Shown here: positions 12,021 through 24,303 of the stretch, piece after piece
How positions within the stretch are numbered: the stretch's first letter is position 1
How the letters are laid out: each line of letters begins with the position of its first letter
DNA from: Chlorocebus sabaeus
Taxonomy: Eukaryota; Chordata; Mammalia; Primates; Cercopithecidae
DNA length: 64,000 nt
NCBI RefSeq assembly: GCF_047675955.1
Contig: NC_132915.1
Coordinates: 19,945,766-20,009,765 of the forward strand
Reading direction: 5' to 3'
Position numbers and translations under genes: made by a program
Notes under the pieces: model-generated
Seen by the model: the letters and a program-made list of their open reading frames with translations, nothing else
Database searches by the model: none
What the model was told of the DNA's origin: nothing

Positions 12021-13339
12021 TAGTTTGAATCTTCTGCAGAATGATTCGTGTTTCGTAAACAGCTCAAGATTTTCAAAAGAAGACACTTAAAATCACGAGT
12101 TCTCCAAGAAATAGATGTGTTTTGAGAAAATAAGATGATGTGGACAGCAAACTATGCGAAGCACATTCTTTAAGCATTAGTGCAGTCGAGTGATGATGAA
12201 ATATCAAATGGACCAAGTGTACGCTGACTTCTACTTATTGGCTTCCTGCCCCACCATGACACAGGCCTTGCTTAAAGCTAAGACTGCAAGCTGCTCTTGT
12301 AATCCTATCCTTCCTGATATCGATTAGCCCATAAAATAATACTCAAGTGGATAGCAAAATTAATACCTTCCTTTCGTGGACATATTGTTTCCACCCTGTG
12401 TTGTCTCTCGGAATCAGTCAGCCTGAATACAAATATTAAAGATTTTGTTCCTCAGTCATTCCCTTAGCTCACAAAGCCAACAATCTAACTATTTGGCAGG
12501 GAAATCTTAGTCCAGTGAACTAAATTTTTCCAAATTTCTCTACTTTCTACTGTGCAGAAAGTTGGACTTTTATGATTGCAAATTTTGCACTGAACATGTG
12601 TTCAACACATGCGACTCAAATATCAAATTCCCAAACCAAGTTCTATCTAGGGGGAAATTGGAGGCTAGGGAAAAGGTAAAATGAGTCTGGGACATACTTA
12701 TGGTGATGGCAAGGGGTCCTTCTTCATCCTAACTCCTCTCTTTTCTAAAGAAAGCCACCCAGCATAGACAGAGAACCCCTACATAGCACTGGGGATTTGG
12801 GAGTGGAAAGCAGAAAGACCACTGGGGAACCTGGAAACTAGATGTAGATATGTTTGTTTCCTGTCCAAAACAAATCTTTGCCCATATTTGTTTCACATAG
12901 ATTATATCTTCAAAGGCATGATCCTCTCCTCTTGTGAATGCAAAATTTAAGATTAAATGTGTTTGTGGTTAAAATTCTTCCTTATAACCAACTCTGAGGC
13001 ATTTAGAAAACTTGAGGGAACTCTGTGATCCCTTCAGTCCACAGATAGCAGAATAGACCCTCTGGGATGAACCAAGGGTTCTTGTGAGTTTGGGGAACAG
13101 ATCTTATGGCATATATCACTTTTCTCTGCCAGCAAAGCTGGTACAAATCTTACATATGACTTCACATCATGATAACAGGAAGAAGTCACATTTCCAGCAA
13201 AGTCAGTTATACAGAACACAGTCTCAAATTTGGAAGAGAAATTGCTGAAGCCGTAAGAAAAATCACAAAGGAAACGCACTAAAGCTTGAGTTTTTAGGGT
13301 TCTCAATTCTATTGACTCTTACGCTACATACATCTAACA
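12021..13339. other. Unique intergenic sequence
   Basis: No repeat family or coding potential recognised. The minus-strand frame at 13034-13306 has no domain features. Confidence 0.6.
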
Positions 13340-13590
13340 TGCCTAATTGCATGGTGAAGAGCTTTGACTGCAGTCACGCAATGCAAGATTGGATTCCTGG
13401 CTCTGCTTCTAATTAATCACCAACCAGGGTAAGTATGTGCAGCCTCTCTAAACCTCTACTTAACTGTAAAATGGGGATGATCATGGTACCAACGTATTAA
13501 GATCAAACGAGATATAAGAAAAGATGTGTTTAGTACAGTGTGTGGCCCATGGTAATTGCTCAATAAATATTTCCAGTTATTATTAAAGAA
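13340..13590 (+). mobile_element. MIR element
   Basis: Carries the MIR tRNA-like core and tail pattern: TGGATTCCTGGCTCTGCTTC, CTAAACCTCTACTTAACTG, AAAATGGGGATGATCATGG, then GGTAATTGCTCAATAAATAT. Near full length. Confidence 0.88.
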
Positions 13591-13909
13591 ATGAAGAAGA
13601 AAAATAATGAAAGAACTAAAAGGCCACAGCAGATTGAGGCATTTATTACAGCAGGAGTATCTCTCATGGTCCTGTGACCACCGATAAAATTAATGTATTG
13701 GCACAAAAGACAATAATCAGCTTCCATGAGGAGAATCGGGGTTATTAAGGAAAATGTAGATGATCTTCAAGACAATTTTTTTAAGATGACAGAAATGTTA
13801 GAAAATTTCTTCAATGTATTATTTTTCTTATCAAAAAATAAACTCAATTATAATAAAAGAAAACATCCTTGAAGTTTAATAAAAATCTACTTAATTAGAT
13901 ATTTGTTTA
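13591..13909. other. AT-rich unique spacer before the nested L1
   Basis: No repeat recognised; it ends where the GGGAAGATGG-type start of an L1 5' UTR begins. Confidence 0.5.
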
Positions 13910-14839
13910 TGGGAAGATGGAATATCCAACTTTTTCCCTGTTCTCAACAAGGACAATTAAAAACACTGCACCTTATATACAGAATAAACAGAAGAATCTG
14001 AGAGGTGGAGAGAAAGCAGACTGCCTAGACTTCAGGCCCTGAGAAATGATGCAGTGCTGAATTCCCTCAATTTCTTTTTGCTCCATATAACCCAAGCTTG
14101 GAGCTAAAGAAGCTGGCAACCCATAAACACCAACAAGTGCAGATTTAAAGCCCTAACAAAAGTTCATTCTCTCTAGCTAAAGGGCCAAGAAAGGGGAAGC
14201 CAGCAAACTTTCAGACGGTAACTTCTCTACTTCAGCCAAACACCCTAGACAAACTGTGGCCCAGCTCCCGCTCATACCAGCAAATGTCAAGTGGGAATCC
14301 CAGATTTCCACCCTCATGAGGCTGTGATGCGTTGCCCCAGCACCCCTGGTATGGTGGTATCAGAGAGGCCAAGTAGGGAGCTAGGACTTTTATCCTTGCT
14401 GGCTGGTAGTCAGTCCTTTCCAACCCTCACAGGTTCAGTGGAAAGCACATGGCGGGTTTAGACTGCCTCTCCACCCAGAGTAACAAAATGCCTCTCCCTC
14501 TCCCCACAAGGGCGGTATCAGAGGAGCCCTGGAGAGTCGGGACTTTCATTATTGTCCAACAGTAATGAGGATACCCCCAACAGAGTGTCAGTTATGATCA
14601 TATGGGGAGTCAGAACTCCCACTTTTGTCCAGCAGTAAGGAGAAGTCTGCATCCTTGGGTGTCAACAAAGGAGCCGCGGAGAACCTGGACTTCTACCTGC
14701 ACCTAGAAGGAACAAGATGGTACCTCCTCACCCTGCCAGAGTTGTGTGAGACCCAGCTAACACTGATTTAGATAATATTCCAAAGTTGCCTAGCAAAATA
14801 TGAACACGTCCAGATTTCACTTAAAAATCACTCATTATA

Positions 14840-15176
14840 GTTCATGTCGTCTGCAGGGACATGGATGACGCTGGAAACCATCATTCTCAGCAAACTAACA
14901 CAGGAACAGAAAACCAAACACGGCATGTTCTCACTCGTAAGTGGGAGCTGAACAGTAAGAACACATGGACACAGGGAGGGGAACGTCACACATCAGGGCC
15001 TGTTGCGGGCTGGGAGGCTGGGGGAGGGGTAGCATTAGGAGAAACACCTAATGTAGATGATGGGTTGATGGGTGCAGCAAACCACCATGGCACATGTATA
15101 CCTATGTAACAAACCTGCATGTTCTCCACATGTATCCCAGAACTTAAAGTATAATAATAATAATAATAATAATAAA
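14840..15176 (+). mobile_element. 5'-truncated L1PA-type 3' end
   Basis: Recognisable L1 3' UTR (CAGGGACATGGATGACGCTG, GGGAGCTGAACAGTAAGAAC, CACATGTATACCTATGTAAC) ending in an ATAATAATA tail. Inserted in the L1-A 5' UTR. Confidence 0.88.
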
Positions 15177-15317
15177 TGGTCAAAGCAAGAAAAGAACTAA
15201 AACCAACCACTCATCATGGTAAGAGTTAGGAAGATGTCAAAATAATTTTAAAATAACAATCAATAGATGCTAACACTAAGATGCTAGAGATATTAGGATT
15301 ATCTGACGACAATTTTA

Positions 15318-15555
15318 TGTATATTTTAGGGGGTGCTTTCATGTTTTTTAAATTTTATTTTAAGTTCTGGGGTACATGTCCAGGTTGTGCGGGTTTGTTA
15401 GATAGGTAAATGTGCACCATGGTGGTTTGCTGCACCTGTCAATCCATCACCGAGGTATTAAGCCCGCATGCATTAACTATTTATCCTGATGCTCCCCCTC
15501 CCCCACTCCCCCAACAGGCCCCAGTGTGTGTTGTTACCCTCACTATGTCCATGTG
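15318..15555 (-). mobile_element. 5'-truncated L1PA-type 3' end, inverted, with 16-bp target-site duplication
   Basis: Minus-strand L1 tail (TAAGTTCTGGGGTACATGTC) inserted in L1-A. Flanked by TCTGACGACAATTTTA (15302-15317) and TCTGACAAAAATTTTA (15556-15571), 14 of 16 identical. A 26-bp segment lies between the T-run and the left duplication. Confidence 0.85.
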
Positions 15556-15683
15556 TCTGACAAAAATTTTAAAGCAACAAAAATGAAAATGCTCAGTGAG
15601 CAATTATGAACCTGCTTGAAACGAATGAAAAGATCAAGTCTCAGGAATAAAATTAAATGTCTTAGTAAATAAATATAACATAT

Positions 15684-15923
15684 ATGGAACAAATAAAAAT
15701 TTTACAACTGAAAACTATGAGAAATGCACTAAACAATGTAATGGATGAACTCAACAGCAGAATAAAAGGGGTGGAAGAAAGAATAAAGGAACTAGAAGAA
15801 AGAGCAATGGTAATAACCCATCTGAACAACAAAAAGAAGACAGACTGGAAAAAAAAGAACAGAGCCTCAAGGGCCTATGACAATATAACAAAAGACCTAA
15901 CATTTATGTCATTAAAGTCCTAG
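15684..15923 (+). pseudogene. L1-A ORF1 coiled-coil remnant
   Basis: A 79-codon open stretch with L1 ORF1 coiled-coil character (VMDELNSRIKGVEERIKELE). It is only the N-terminal part of the usual ORF1, and stops follow. No sign of function. Confidence 0.75.
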
Positions 15924-16689
15924 AAAGAGAGGAGAAAGAGAGTGGGACTGAAAAAGTATTCAAAGAAATAATAGGTGAAAACTTCCCATGTTTGGAAAGA
16001 CATAAACATACAGATTGAGGAAGTTCTGTGAACTCCAAAAATGATAAACCCAAAGAAACATATGCCAAGATACATCATAATTAAACTTCTGAAAACTAAA
16101 GACAGAGAAAATCTTGAAAACAGCCAAAGAAAAATGATACCTTACCTATAGGGGAAAAACATTTATATTGACCCTGGATTTCTCATCCAGAAACCATGGA
16201 AACCAGAGAGAATTAGCACAGTATTTTTCAATTGCCAAAGTAAATGTCAATTCAGAATCCTGTATCCAGTGAAAATATCCTTGAGGAATGAAGGCAAAAT
16301 TCAGACATTCTCAGATGAGGAAACACTAAGAGAGCCCATCAGCAACAGACCTGCCCCAAAATAAAGTATAAAGGACATTCTGTAAACAGAAAGAATGTCA
16401 AAGAGAAGGTTTAAAAGGAGGACTCTTGGGACATCAGGAAGAAAGAAAGAACATGGTAAGCAAAAAATAAGATAAATAAAATAGACTTTTCTTTACCACT
16501 TCAGGTTTTTAATGTTTCTTTGATGGTAAAGCAAAAATCATAACATTGTTTCATCTTGCTTCTAAATGGATCTAGAGAAACTATTTAAGATAACTGTATT
16601 TTAAATGGGGAAGAGTAAAGGGATATAACGGAAGGTATGGTTTTTATTCTTCAAACTGTAAACTGATGACACCAATAGAATGGGATAAA

Positions 16690-16861
16690 TTATACACATA
16701 CACATCCACGCACATACACACACAAACACATACACATAAACACACACCCACACACTAAACACACACCCACACACACACATCCACACACACATCCATACAC
16801 ACACACATCCACGCACACACATCCACAAATAGACACACACACATCCACACACACACACACA
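16690..16861. repeat. Interrupted (CA)n tract
   Basis: About 170 bp of CA units broken by TC and CG, with ACACATCCACACACA sub-repeats. It lies between the ORF1 and ORF2 remnants of L1-A. Confidence 0.95.
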
Positions 16862-16977
16862 GTGCCACCTACAGCAACCACTGAAAAAGCTATTCAGAGA
16901 TATACTAAAAAAAATTATAGACAAATAAAAATGTAATTCTAAACCACGCTAAATAATCCATAAGAATGCAAAGGAAA

Positions 16978-17299
16978 GTCCAGGTGCAGTGACTCACACC
17001 TGCAATCCCAGCACCTTTGGAGGCTGAGGCAGGCAGATCACTTGAGGTCACGAGTTTGACACCAATCTGGCCAACATGGTGAAACCCCATTTCTACTATA
17101 AATACAAAAATTAGCCAGGCATGGTGGTGGGTGCCTGAAATTCCAGCTACTGGGGAGGCTGAGGCAGGAGAATCACTTGAACCCAGGAGGCAGATATTCC
17201 AGGGAGCTGAGATCATGCCACCGCACTCCAGCCTGGGTGACAAAGCGAGACTCAATTTAAAAAAAGCAACAGCAACAACAACAGCAACAACAACAAAAA
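16978..17299 (+). mobile_element. AluS, full length, with about 15-bp target-site duplication
   Basis: Complete Alu with a (CAACAA)n-rich tail. Flanks AAGAATGCAAAGGAAA (left, 16962-16977) and AAGAATGCAGAGAAA (right, 17300-17314) are near-identical. Confidence 0.93.
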
Positions 17300-17828
17300 A
17301 AGAATGCAGAGAAATAAAAACCAAAGAGAATAAACAGAAAACAAACAAAAAAAAAATGGCACACTTAAATCCTAACATATCAATAATGATATTAAATGTA
17401 AATAGTCTAAAATATACTAAGAAAAGAAAAAACAGATACTGGCAGAGTGGATTAAAAAGCATGACCCAACCATATACTCTCCACAAGAAACACATTTCAA
17501 ACATAATGATGTAGACAAGTTAAAAGATGGAAAAAGATACACTATACAAACATTAATCAAAAGAAAGCAGGAGTAACTGTATTAACATTAGACTCAGTAG
17601 ACTTCACAGCAAAGAAAATTACTATAGATATATAGGGACACAATATAATGATAAAGGAACAGTTCACTAAGAAGATACAGCAGTGCTAAATGTGTATGTA
17701 CCAAACAAAGCTGCAAAATATGTGAGGCAAAAACAGAACTGAAAGGAGAAATGGGCAAATCCACAAGTATAATTGGAGATATCAAAAACCTTCTCTCAAC
17801 AATTGGTACAAAAACTAGACAGAAAATC

Positions 17829-18126
17829 GTCTGAGCATGGTCGCACACACCTATCACTTGAGGTCAGGAGTTCGAGACCAGCTTGGCCAACATGGTGAAA
17901 CCATCTCCACTAAAAATGCAAAAATTAGCTGGGCATGGTGGTGCGTGCCTGTAATCCCAGCTTCTCAGAAGGCTGACGCAGGAGAATTGCTTTAGGCAGG
18001 AAAATTGCTTTAACCCAGGAGGCAGAGGTTGCAGTGAGCCAAGATTGCGCCACTGCACTCTAGCCTCAAGAGTGCAGCATCAAGACTCCGTCTCAAAAAC
18101 AAACAACAACAACAAAAAACAAAAAC
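17829..18126 (+). mobile_element. Rearranged Alu with perfect 19-bp target-site duplication
   Basis: The first monomer lacks about 40 bp (CACCTATCACTTGAGG joins parts that are normally apart) and the second holds a short tandem duplication (AGGAGAATTGCTTTA, then AGGAAAATTGCTTTA). Perfect duplication AAAAACTAGACAGAAAATC at 17810-17828 and 18127-18145. Confidence 0.93.
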
Positions 18127-21100
18127 AAAAACTAGACAGAAAATCAGCAAGGATGTATAAGAAATCAACACTACCTATCAACAACAGGATCTTAACGTTT
18201 TAACATTTACAGAATATTTTCACCCAATAACAGTAGAACACATTCTTTTCCAAGTATCTACAGAACATATACCAAGAGAGACCATATCCTGGGCAATAAA
18301 GTAAATCCATGGATCAAAGAGGAAGCCACAAAGAAAATTTCAAAATACATTGCATTGAGTGAAAATAGAAATACAGCCTATCGAAATGCATGAGTGCTGA
18401 AAGTAAAATTCATAACATTAAAAACATACATTAGAAAACAGGAAAAGTCTCAAGTCAATGATTTAACCTTCCACCTTAAGTGCTGAGGAGAAAAAAAGAG
18501 CAAAAGAAACCCAAAGCTAGTAGAAGAATGGAAATAATGATGATTAAAAGCGGAAATAAATTAAATTGAAGAGAGAAAAACAAGAGAGAAAAATCAATGA
18601 AACAAAGAACTGGTTCTCTGAAAAGACTGATAAAATCAACAAACCTGCAACCAGGATAAGCTAGACAGAAATATTAAACATAAAAAAATAAGATTTTTTT
18701 AAAAAAAATCAACAAACCTCTAGCAAGACAAAAAAGACAGAGAGAGAGAATGAGAAGACAGAGATTTCCAATATCAGGGGTGTGACTGGGAATATCACTA
18801 CAGACATCAAAATATAATAAGGCAGAGGAGGGGTGGAGCAAGATGGCCAAATAGAAGACTCCACTGATCATCCCTCTACACAAGAACACCACATTTAACA
18901 ACTATCTGCATTTTTAAAAAGTCTTCATAAGAACAAAAAACACAGGTAAGCACTCACATCATCTGATTTTAACTTCATATCACTGAAAAAGGCACTAAAT
19001 GGGGTAGGAAAGACAATCTTGAATTGCCAATGTCACCCCTCCCTCACCCCCTGGCAGCAGCCGTGTGACATGGAGAATCTGTGCACTTGGGAGAGGGAGG
19101 GCATAGCAATTGTGAGACTTGGCATTGAACTAAGTGCTGCCCTGTCACAGTAGAAAGCAAAATCAGGCTAAATTCAGCTGATGCCCACCCACAGAGGGAG
19201 CATTTACACCAGCCCTAGCCAGAGGAGAATTGCCCACTCCAACAGTTGGAACTTGAGTTTTGGCAAGCCTCACCACCACGGACTAAAGTGCTCTGGGGCC
19301 CTAAATAAACTGAAAAGGTAGTTTAGGGCTTTTGAGGGGTACTACAACTCCTAGGCAAGTGCTGGTGCTGAGCTGGGCTTGGAGACAGTGAACTTGGAGG
19401 ACCATATGATTTACTGAGACATAAGCTGGGGCAGCTAAGGGAGTGCTGGTGCCACTCCTCCCACAACCCCAGGCAGCACAGCTTGTGGTTCTAAAATGGA
19501 CCCCTTCCTTCTGCTTAAGAAGAGGAGAGGGACAAAGAGGTCTTTGTCTTGCATCATAGATACCAGCTCAGCCACAGTAGGATAGGGCACCAGGCAGAGT
19601 AATGAGGACCGCATTCCAGGCCCTAGCTCCCAGATGACATTTCTAGACACATCTAGGGCCAGAGGGAACCTGCCGCCTTGAAGGGAAGGACCCAGTTCTA
19701 GAAGGATCCATTACTTGCTGTCTAAAGAGCCCTTGGGCCTGGAGAAATCTACCTGGTATTCTATTCTGCTGTGGCTGAGATGGCACTCAAACCATGAGAT
19801 GTGATTCCCAGGTAGTACACCGTGGGCCTTGGGTGGGACTCGGAGACATGCTGGCTTCAGGTGAGATTCAGAACATTCCCAGTTGTGGTGGCTATGATGA
19901 GAAACTCCTTCTGCTTGAGAAAAGCAGAGAGAAAGCAAAGGAGACTTTGTCTTGCACTCTAGCTACCACATCAGTCACAGGGAAGTAGAGCAGCCAGTGG
20001 GCTCTTGGAGGTTCCCAATTCCAGGCCTTGGATCTTGAACAGGATTTCTGGACCTGCGCTGGGCCAGAGGGAAGCCCACTGTCCTGAAAGTAAGTCCCAG
20101 GCCTGGCAGCATTCACCACAAGCTAACTGAAGAACCTTTGGGAGCTTAAGTGAACACTGTTGGTAGCTTGGCAGTACTCCCTGTGGGCCTACGGTGGTGG
20201 TGGCTACAGGGTGAGCCTCCTCTACTTCTAGAAAAGGGAGGAAAGAGTGGGAAAGACTGCATCTCATGGTTTGAGTGCCATCTCAGCCACAGTAGAATGG
20301 AATAGCAGGTAGATTTCTAAGGTTGTTGACTCCAGTTTCTGGATCCTGGATAACATCTCTGGACCTGACTGTTGACCTGAGGGAACTTGCTGTCCTGAAA
20401 GAAAGAACACAAGCCTGGCTGGCTTCACCACCTGCTGACTGTAGAGCCCTAGGGCCTTGAGCAAACCTAGGCAGCAGCCAGGTAGTGCTTTAGTGGGCCT
20501 TGGGAAAGACCCAGTGCTATGCTGGCTTTAAGTCTGACCCAGCACAGTCCCAGTGGTGGTGGCCATGGGGTGCTTTTCTCACCCCATCCCCAGATCCAGG
20601 CAGCTCAGCACAGAGAGACTCCATTTGTTTGGGAGAAAGTAAGGGAAGAGAACAAGAGTCTCTGCCTGGTAATCCAGAGAATTCTTCCAGATCTTATCCA
20701 AGACCACAAACGCAGTGCCTCTACAAGTCTGCAAGAACCTTGAGGTGCCCCTTCATACACATACGGCTTACATCAAAACCCAAGTCCTTTCAAATACCTG
20801 ACAAGCCTTCCCAAGAAGGATGGACAAACAAGCCCAGACTGAAGATTACAATAAATACCAAGTAAAACTTGTCAATGTATAGACACCAACGAACATCCTC
20901 AAGCATCACGATCATCCAGGAAAACATGACATCACCAAATGAACTAAACAAGGCACCAGGGACCAATCCTGGAGAAACAGAGATATGTGATCTTTCTGAC
21001 ACAGAATTCAAAATAGTTGTTTTGAGGAAACTCAAAGAAATAAATTCAAGATCATACAGAGAAGAAATGCAGAATTCCATCGGATAAATTTAACAAAGAA

Positions 21101-21240
21101 ATTGACATTTTAAAAAAGAATCAAGCAGAAATTCTGGATTTCAAAATGCAATAGGGATATTGAAAAATGCATCAGAATCTCTTAATAGTGGAATTGATCA
21201 AGCAGAAGAAAGAATAAGTGAGCTTCAAGACATGCTATTT

Positions 21241-21479
21241 GGCCGAGACGGGCGGATCACGAGGTCAGGAGATCGAGACCATCCTGGCTAACACGGTGAA
21301 ACCCCGTCACTACTAAAAAAAATACAAAAAACTAGCCAGGCGAGGTGGCGGGCGCCTGTAGTCCCAGCTACTCAGGAGGCTGAGGCAGGAGAATGGCATA
21401 AACCCAGGAGGCGGAGCTTGCAGTGAGCTGAGATCTGGCCACTACGCTCCAGCCTGGGCGACAGAGCGAGACTCCGTCT

Positions 21480-21524
<45 letters not shown>
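21241..21524 (+). mobile_element. Young AluY of Old World monkey type (AluYR-like), 5'-truncated, A44 tail
   Basis: Starts at GGCCGAGACGGGCGG, about 45 bp into Alu. Contains AAAAAACTAGCC, ATGGCATAAACCC and GATCTGGCCACT, which match the cercopithecoid AluY lineage after CpG decay. The tail is 44 uninterrupted A. Target duplication AAGACATGCTATTT (21227-21240) and AAGACAGGCTATTT (21523-21536), one mismatch. Confidence 0.92.
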
Positions 21525-21526
<2 letters not shown>

Positions 21527-23886
21527 CAGGCTATTTGAACATACATAGTGAGAGGAGACAAAAGAATAAAGAATAAAAAAGAATGGAGCATGCCTACAAG
21601 ATTTAGAAAATAGCATAAAAGGGGGCAAATCTAAGAGTTATTGGCCTTCAAGTAGAGGTAGAAAAAAAGATAGGAGTACAAAGTTTATTAATAACGGAGA
21701 ACTTCCAAAACCTAGAGAAAGATATCAATATTCAAGCATAAAAAGGTTATACACTAAGCAGATTTAACCCAAAGAAGACTACCTCAAGGCATTTAATAAT
21801 CAGACTCCCAAAGGTCAAATATAAAGAAAGAATTCTAAAAGCACCAAGAGAAAAGAAGCACATAACATACAATGGAACTCCAATATGCCTGGCAGCAGAC
21901 TTTTTAGAGAAAAATCTCACAGGTCAGGAGAGAATGGCATGACATATTTAAAGTTCTGAAAGAAGAAAACTTTTACCCTAGAATAGTATATCTGGCAAAA
22001 ATATCCATCAAACATGAAGGAGAAATAAAGACTTTCCTAGACAAACAAAAGCTGAGGGATTTTATCAACACCAGTCCTACAAGAAATGCAAAAGGAGGTA
22101 CTTCAATCAAAAAGGAAAGGAAATGAAGAGCAACAGGAAATCATCTGAAGGTATAAAACTCACTGGTGATAGTAAGTACACAGAAAAACAATATTATAAT
22201 ACTGCAACTGTGGTGTGTAAACTACTGTTATCTTAAGTACAAAGACTAAAAGATGAACCAATCAAAAATAATAACTACAAAAACTTTTCAAGACATAGAC
22301 AATGCAATAAGATATAACTAAAAACAACAAAAAGTTTAAAAGTGGGGGGGGGGATGAAGTTAAAGTATAGTTTTTACCAATTTTCTTTTTGCTTGTTTGT
22401 TTATACAAGCAGTGTTAAGTTGTTATCGGCTTAAAAATAATGGGTTATAAAATAGTATTTGCACCCCTCACGGTAACCTCAAATCAAAAAACATATGACA
22501 CACAAAAAATAAAAAGCAAGAAACTAAGTCATACAACCAGAGAAAATCCCCTTCACTAAAAGGAAGACAGGAAGGGAGAAAAGAAGGAAGAGAAGACCAC
22601 AAAACAACCAGAAAATAAATAACAAAATGACAGAAGTAAGCCCTTACTTTTCAATAATATTGAATGTAAATGGACTAAACTCTTCAATCAAAGAGAGAGT
22701 TGCTAATGGATTTTTTTAAAAAGACTCAGTGATTTATTGCCTAAAAGAAACACACTGCACTTATAATGACACAGATAGACTGTAAATAAAGGGATGGAAA
22801 AGTTACTCAATGCCAATGGAAACCAAAAAAAAAAGCAGGAGTAGTTATGTCAGACAAAATAAATTTCAAGAAAAAAAACTATGAGAAGAGACAAAGAAGG
22901 TCATATAATGATAAAGCGGTCATTTCAGCAAGAGGATATAATAATCGTAAATATATATGTACCTAACATTGTAGCACCCAGATATAGAAAGCAAATGTTA
23001 CTACAGCTAAAGACTGAAAAGTCTTTCCTCTGAGATCCAGAACACAACAAAGATGCCCACTGTCACCACTATTATTCAACATAGTATTGCAAGTTTCAGC
23101 AAAGAAAAACCCCAGACCCAATGGCTTCATAGCTGAATTTACCAAACCTTTAAATAAGACCTAACATAAATTCTACTCAAACTATTATGAAAAATATAGG
23201 AGGAGAGAATACTTCCAAACTCATTCTATGAGACCAGTATTACCCTGATACCAAAACCAGAAAAAGACACATCTAAAAAAGAAAAGTACAGGCCAATATC
23301 TCTGATGAATACTGATGAAAAAATTCTCAACAAAACATCAGCAAACTGAATTCACAACACATGAAAAAGATCATTCATCATGACCAAGTGGGATTGATTC
23401 CTGGGATGCAAAGACAATTTAACATATGCAAAGCAATGTGATGTATCATATCAACAAAATGAAGGACAAAAACTTTAGGATCATCTCAAATGATACTGAA
23501 AAAGCATTTGATAAAATTCAACATCCTTTCATAATAAAAAAAAAATTGTCAAAAAACTGAATATAGCAGAAATATACCTCAACATAATAAAAGCCATATA
23601 TGACACATCCTCAGCTAGCATCATAATGAGGGGGGAACACTGAAAGCCTTACCTCTAAGATTTGGATTAAGATAAAGATGCCCATTTTCACCAGTGTTAT
23701 TGGAAGTCCTAGCTAGAGCAATCAGATAAGACAAAAAAATAAAAAATAAAAAATAAAGGGCATTCAAATTGGAAAGGAAGAAGTCAAATTATCCTTGTTT
23801 GAAGATACTATATTGGAAAAAGCTAAAGACTCCACAAAACAACTATTAGAGCTGATCAAAAAATTCAGTAAAATTGTGGGACCAAC

Positions 23887-24303
23887 ATGCAAAAATCAGT
23901 AGCATTTTTATATGCCAACAGCAAACAATCTGAAAAAGAAATCAAGAAAGTAATCCCACTTACACTAGCTACAAATAAAATAAAATACCTAGGAATTAAC
24001 TTAACCAAAGGAGCAAAACATCTCTACAATGAAAACTATAAAACATTGATGCAAGAAATTGAAGAGGACACAAAAAATGAAAAGATATTTCATGTTCATG
24101 GATTGGAAGAATCAATTTTGTTAAAATGTCAATACTACTCAAACAGTCTACAGATTCAATGCAATCTCTATCAAAGTACCAATGACATTTTTCACAGAAA
24201 TAGAAAAAAAAACAGTAAAATTTATATAGAACCACAAAAGACCCAGAATAACCAAATCCCTCCTAAGCATAAAGAACAAAACTGTAGGAATCATATTACC
24301 TGA
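23887..24303 (+). pseudogene. L1-B ORF2 fragment (reverse transcriptase, C-terminal side)
   Basis: A 138-codon open stretch with L1 ORF2 signatures: FLYANSKQSEKEIKK, then NKIKYLGINLTK, then YNENYKTLMQEIEED. It covers only part of the reverse transcriptase and is disrupted on both sides. Confidence 0.85.

Noticed and set aside
16601..16924. Cys/Val-rich minus-strand frame of 107 codons
   Set aside because: It is the translation of the interrupted (CA)n tract.
16905..17504. 199-codon minus-strand open frame
   Set aside because: It reads antisense through an Alu (typical Alu peptide LSPRLECGGMISAPWNICLL) and L1 sequence; a known kind of artefact.
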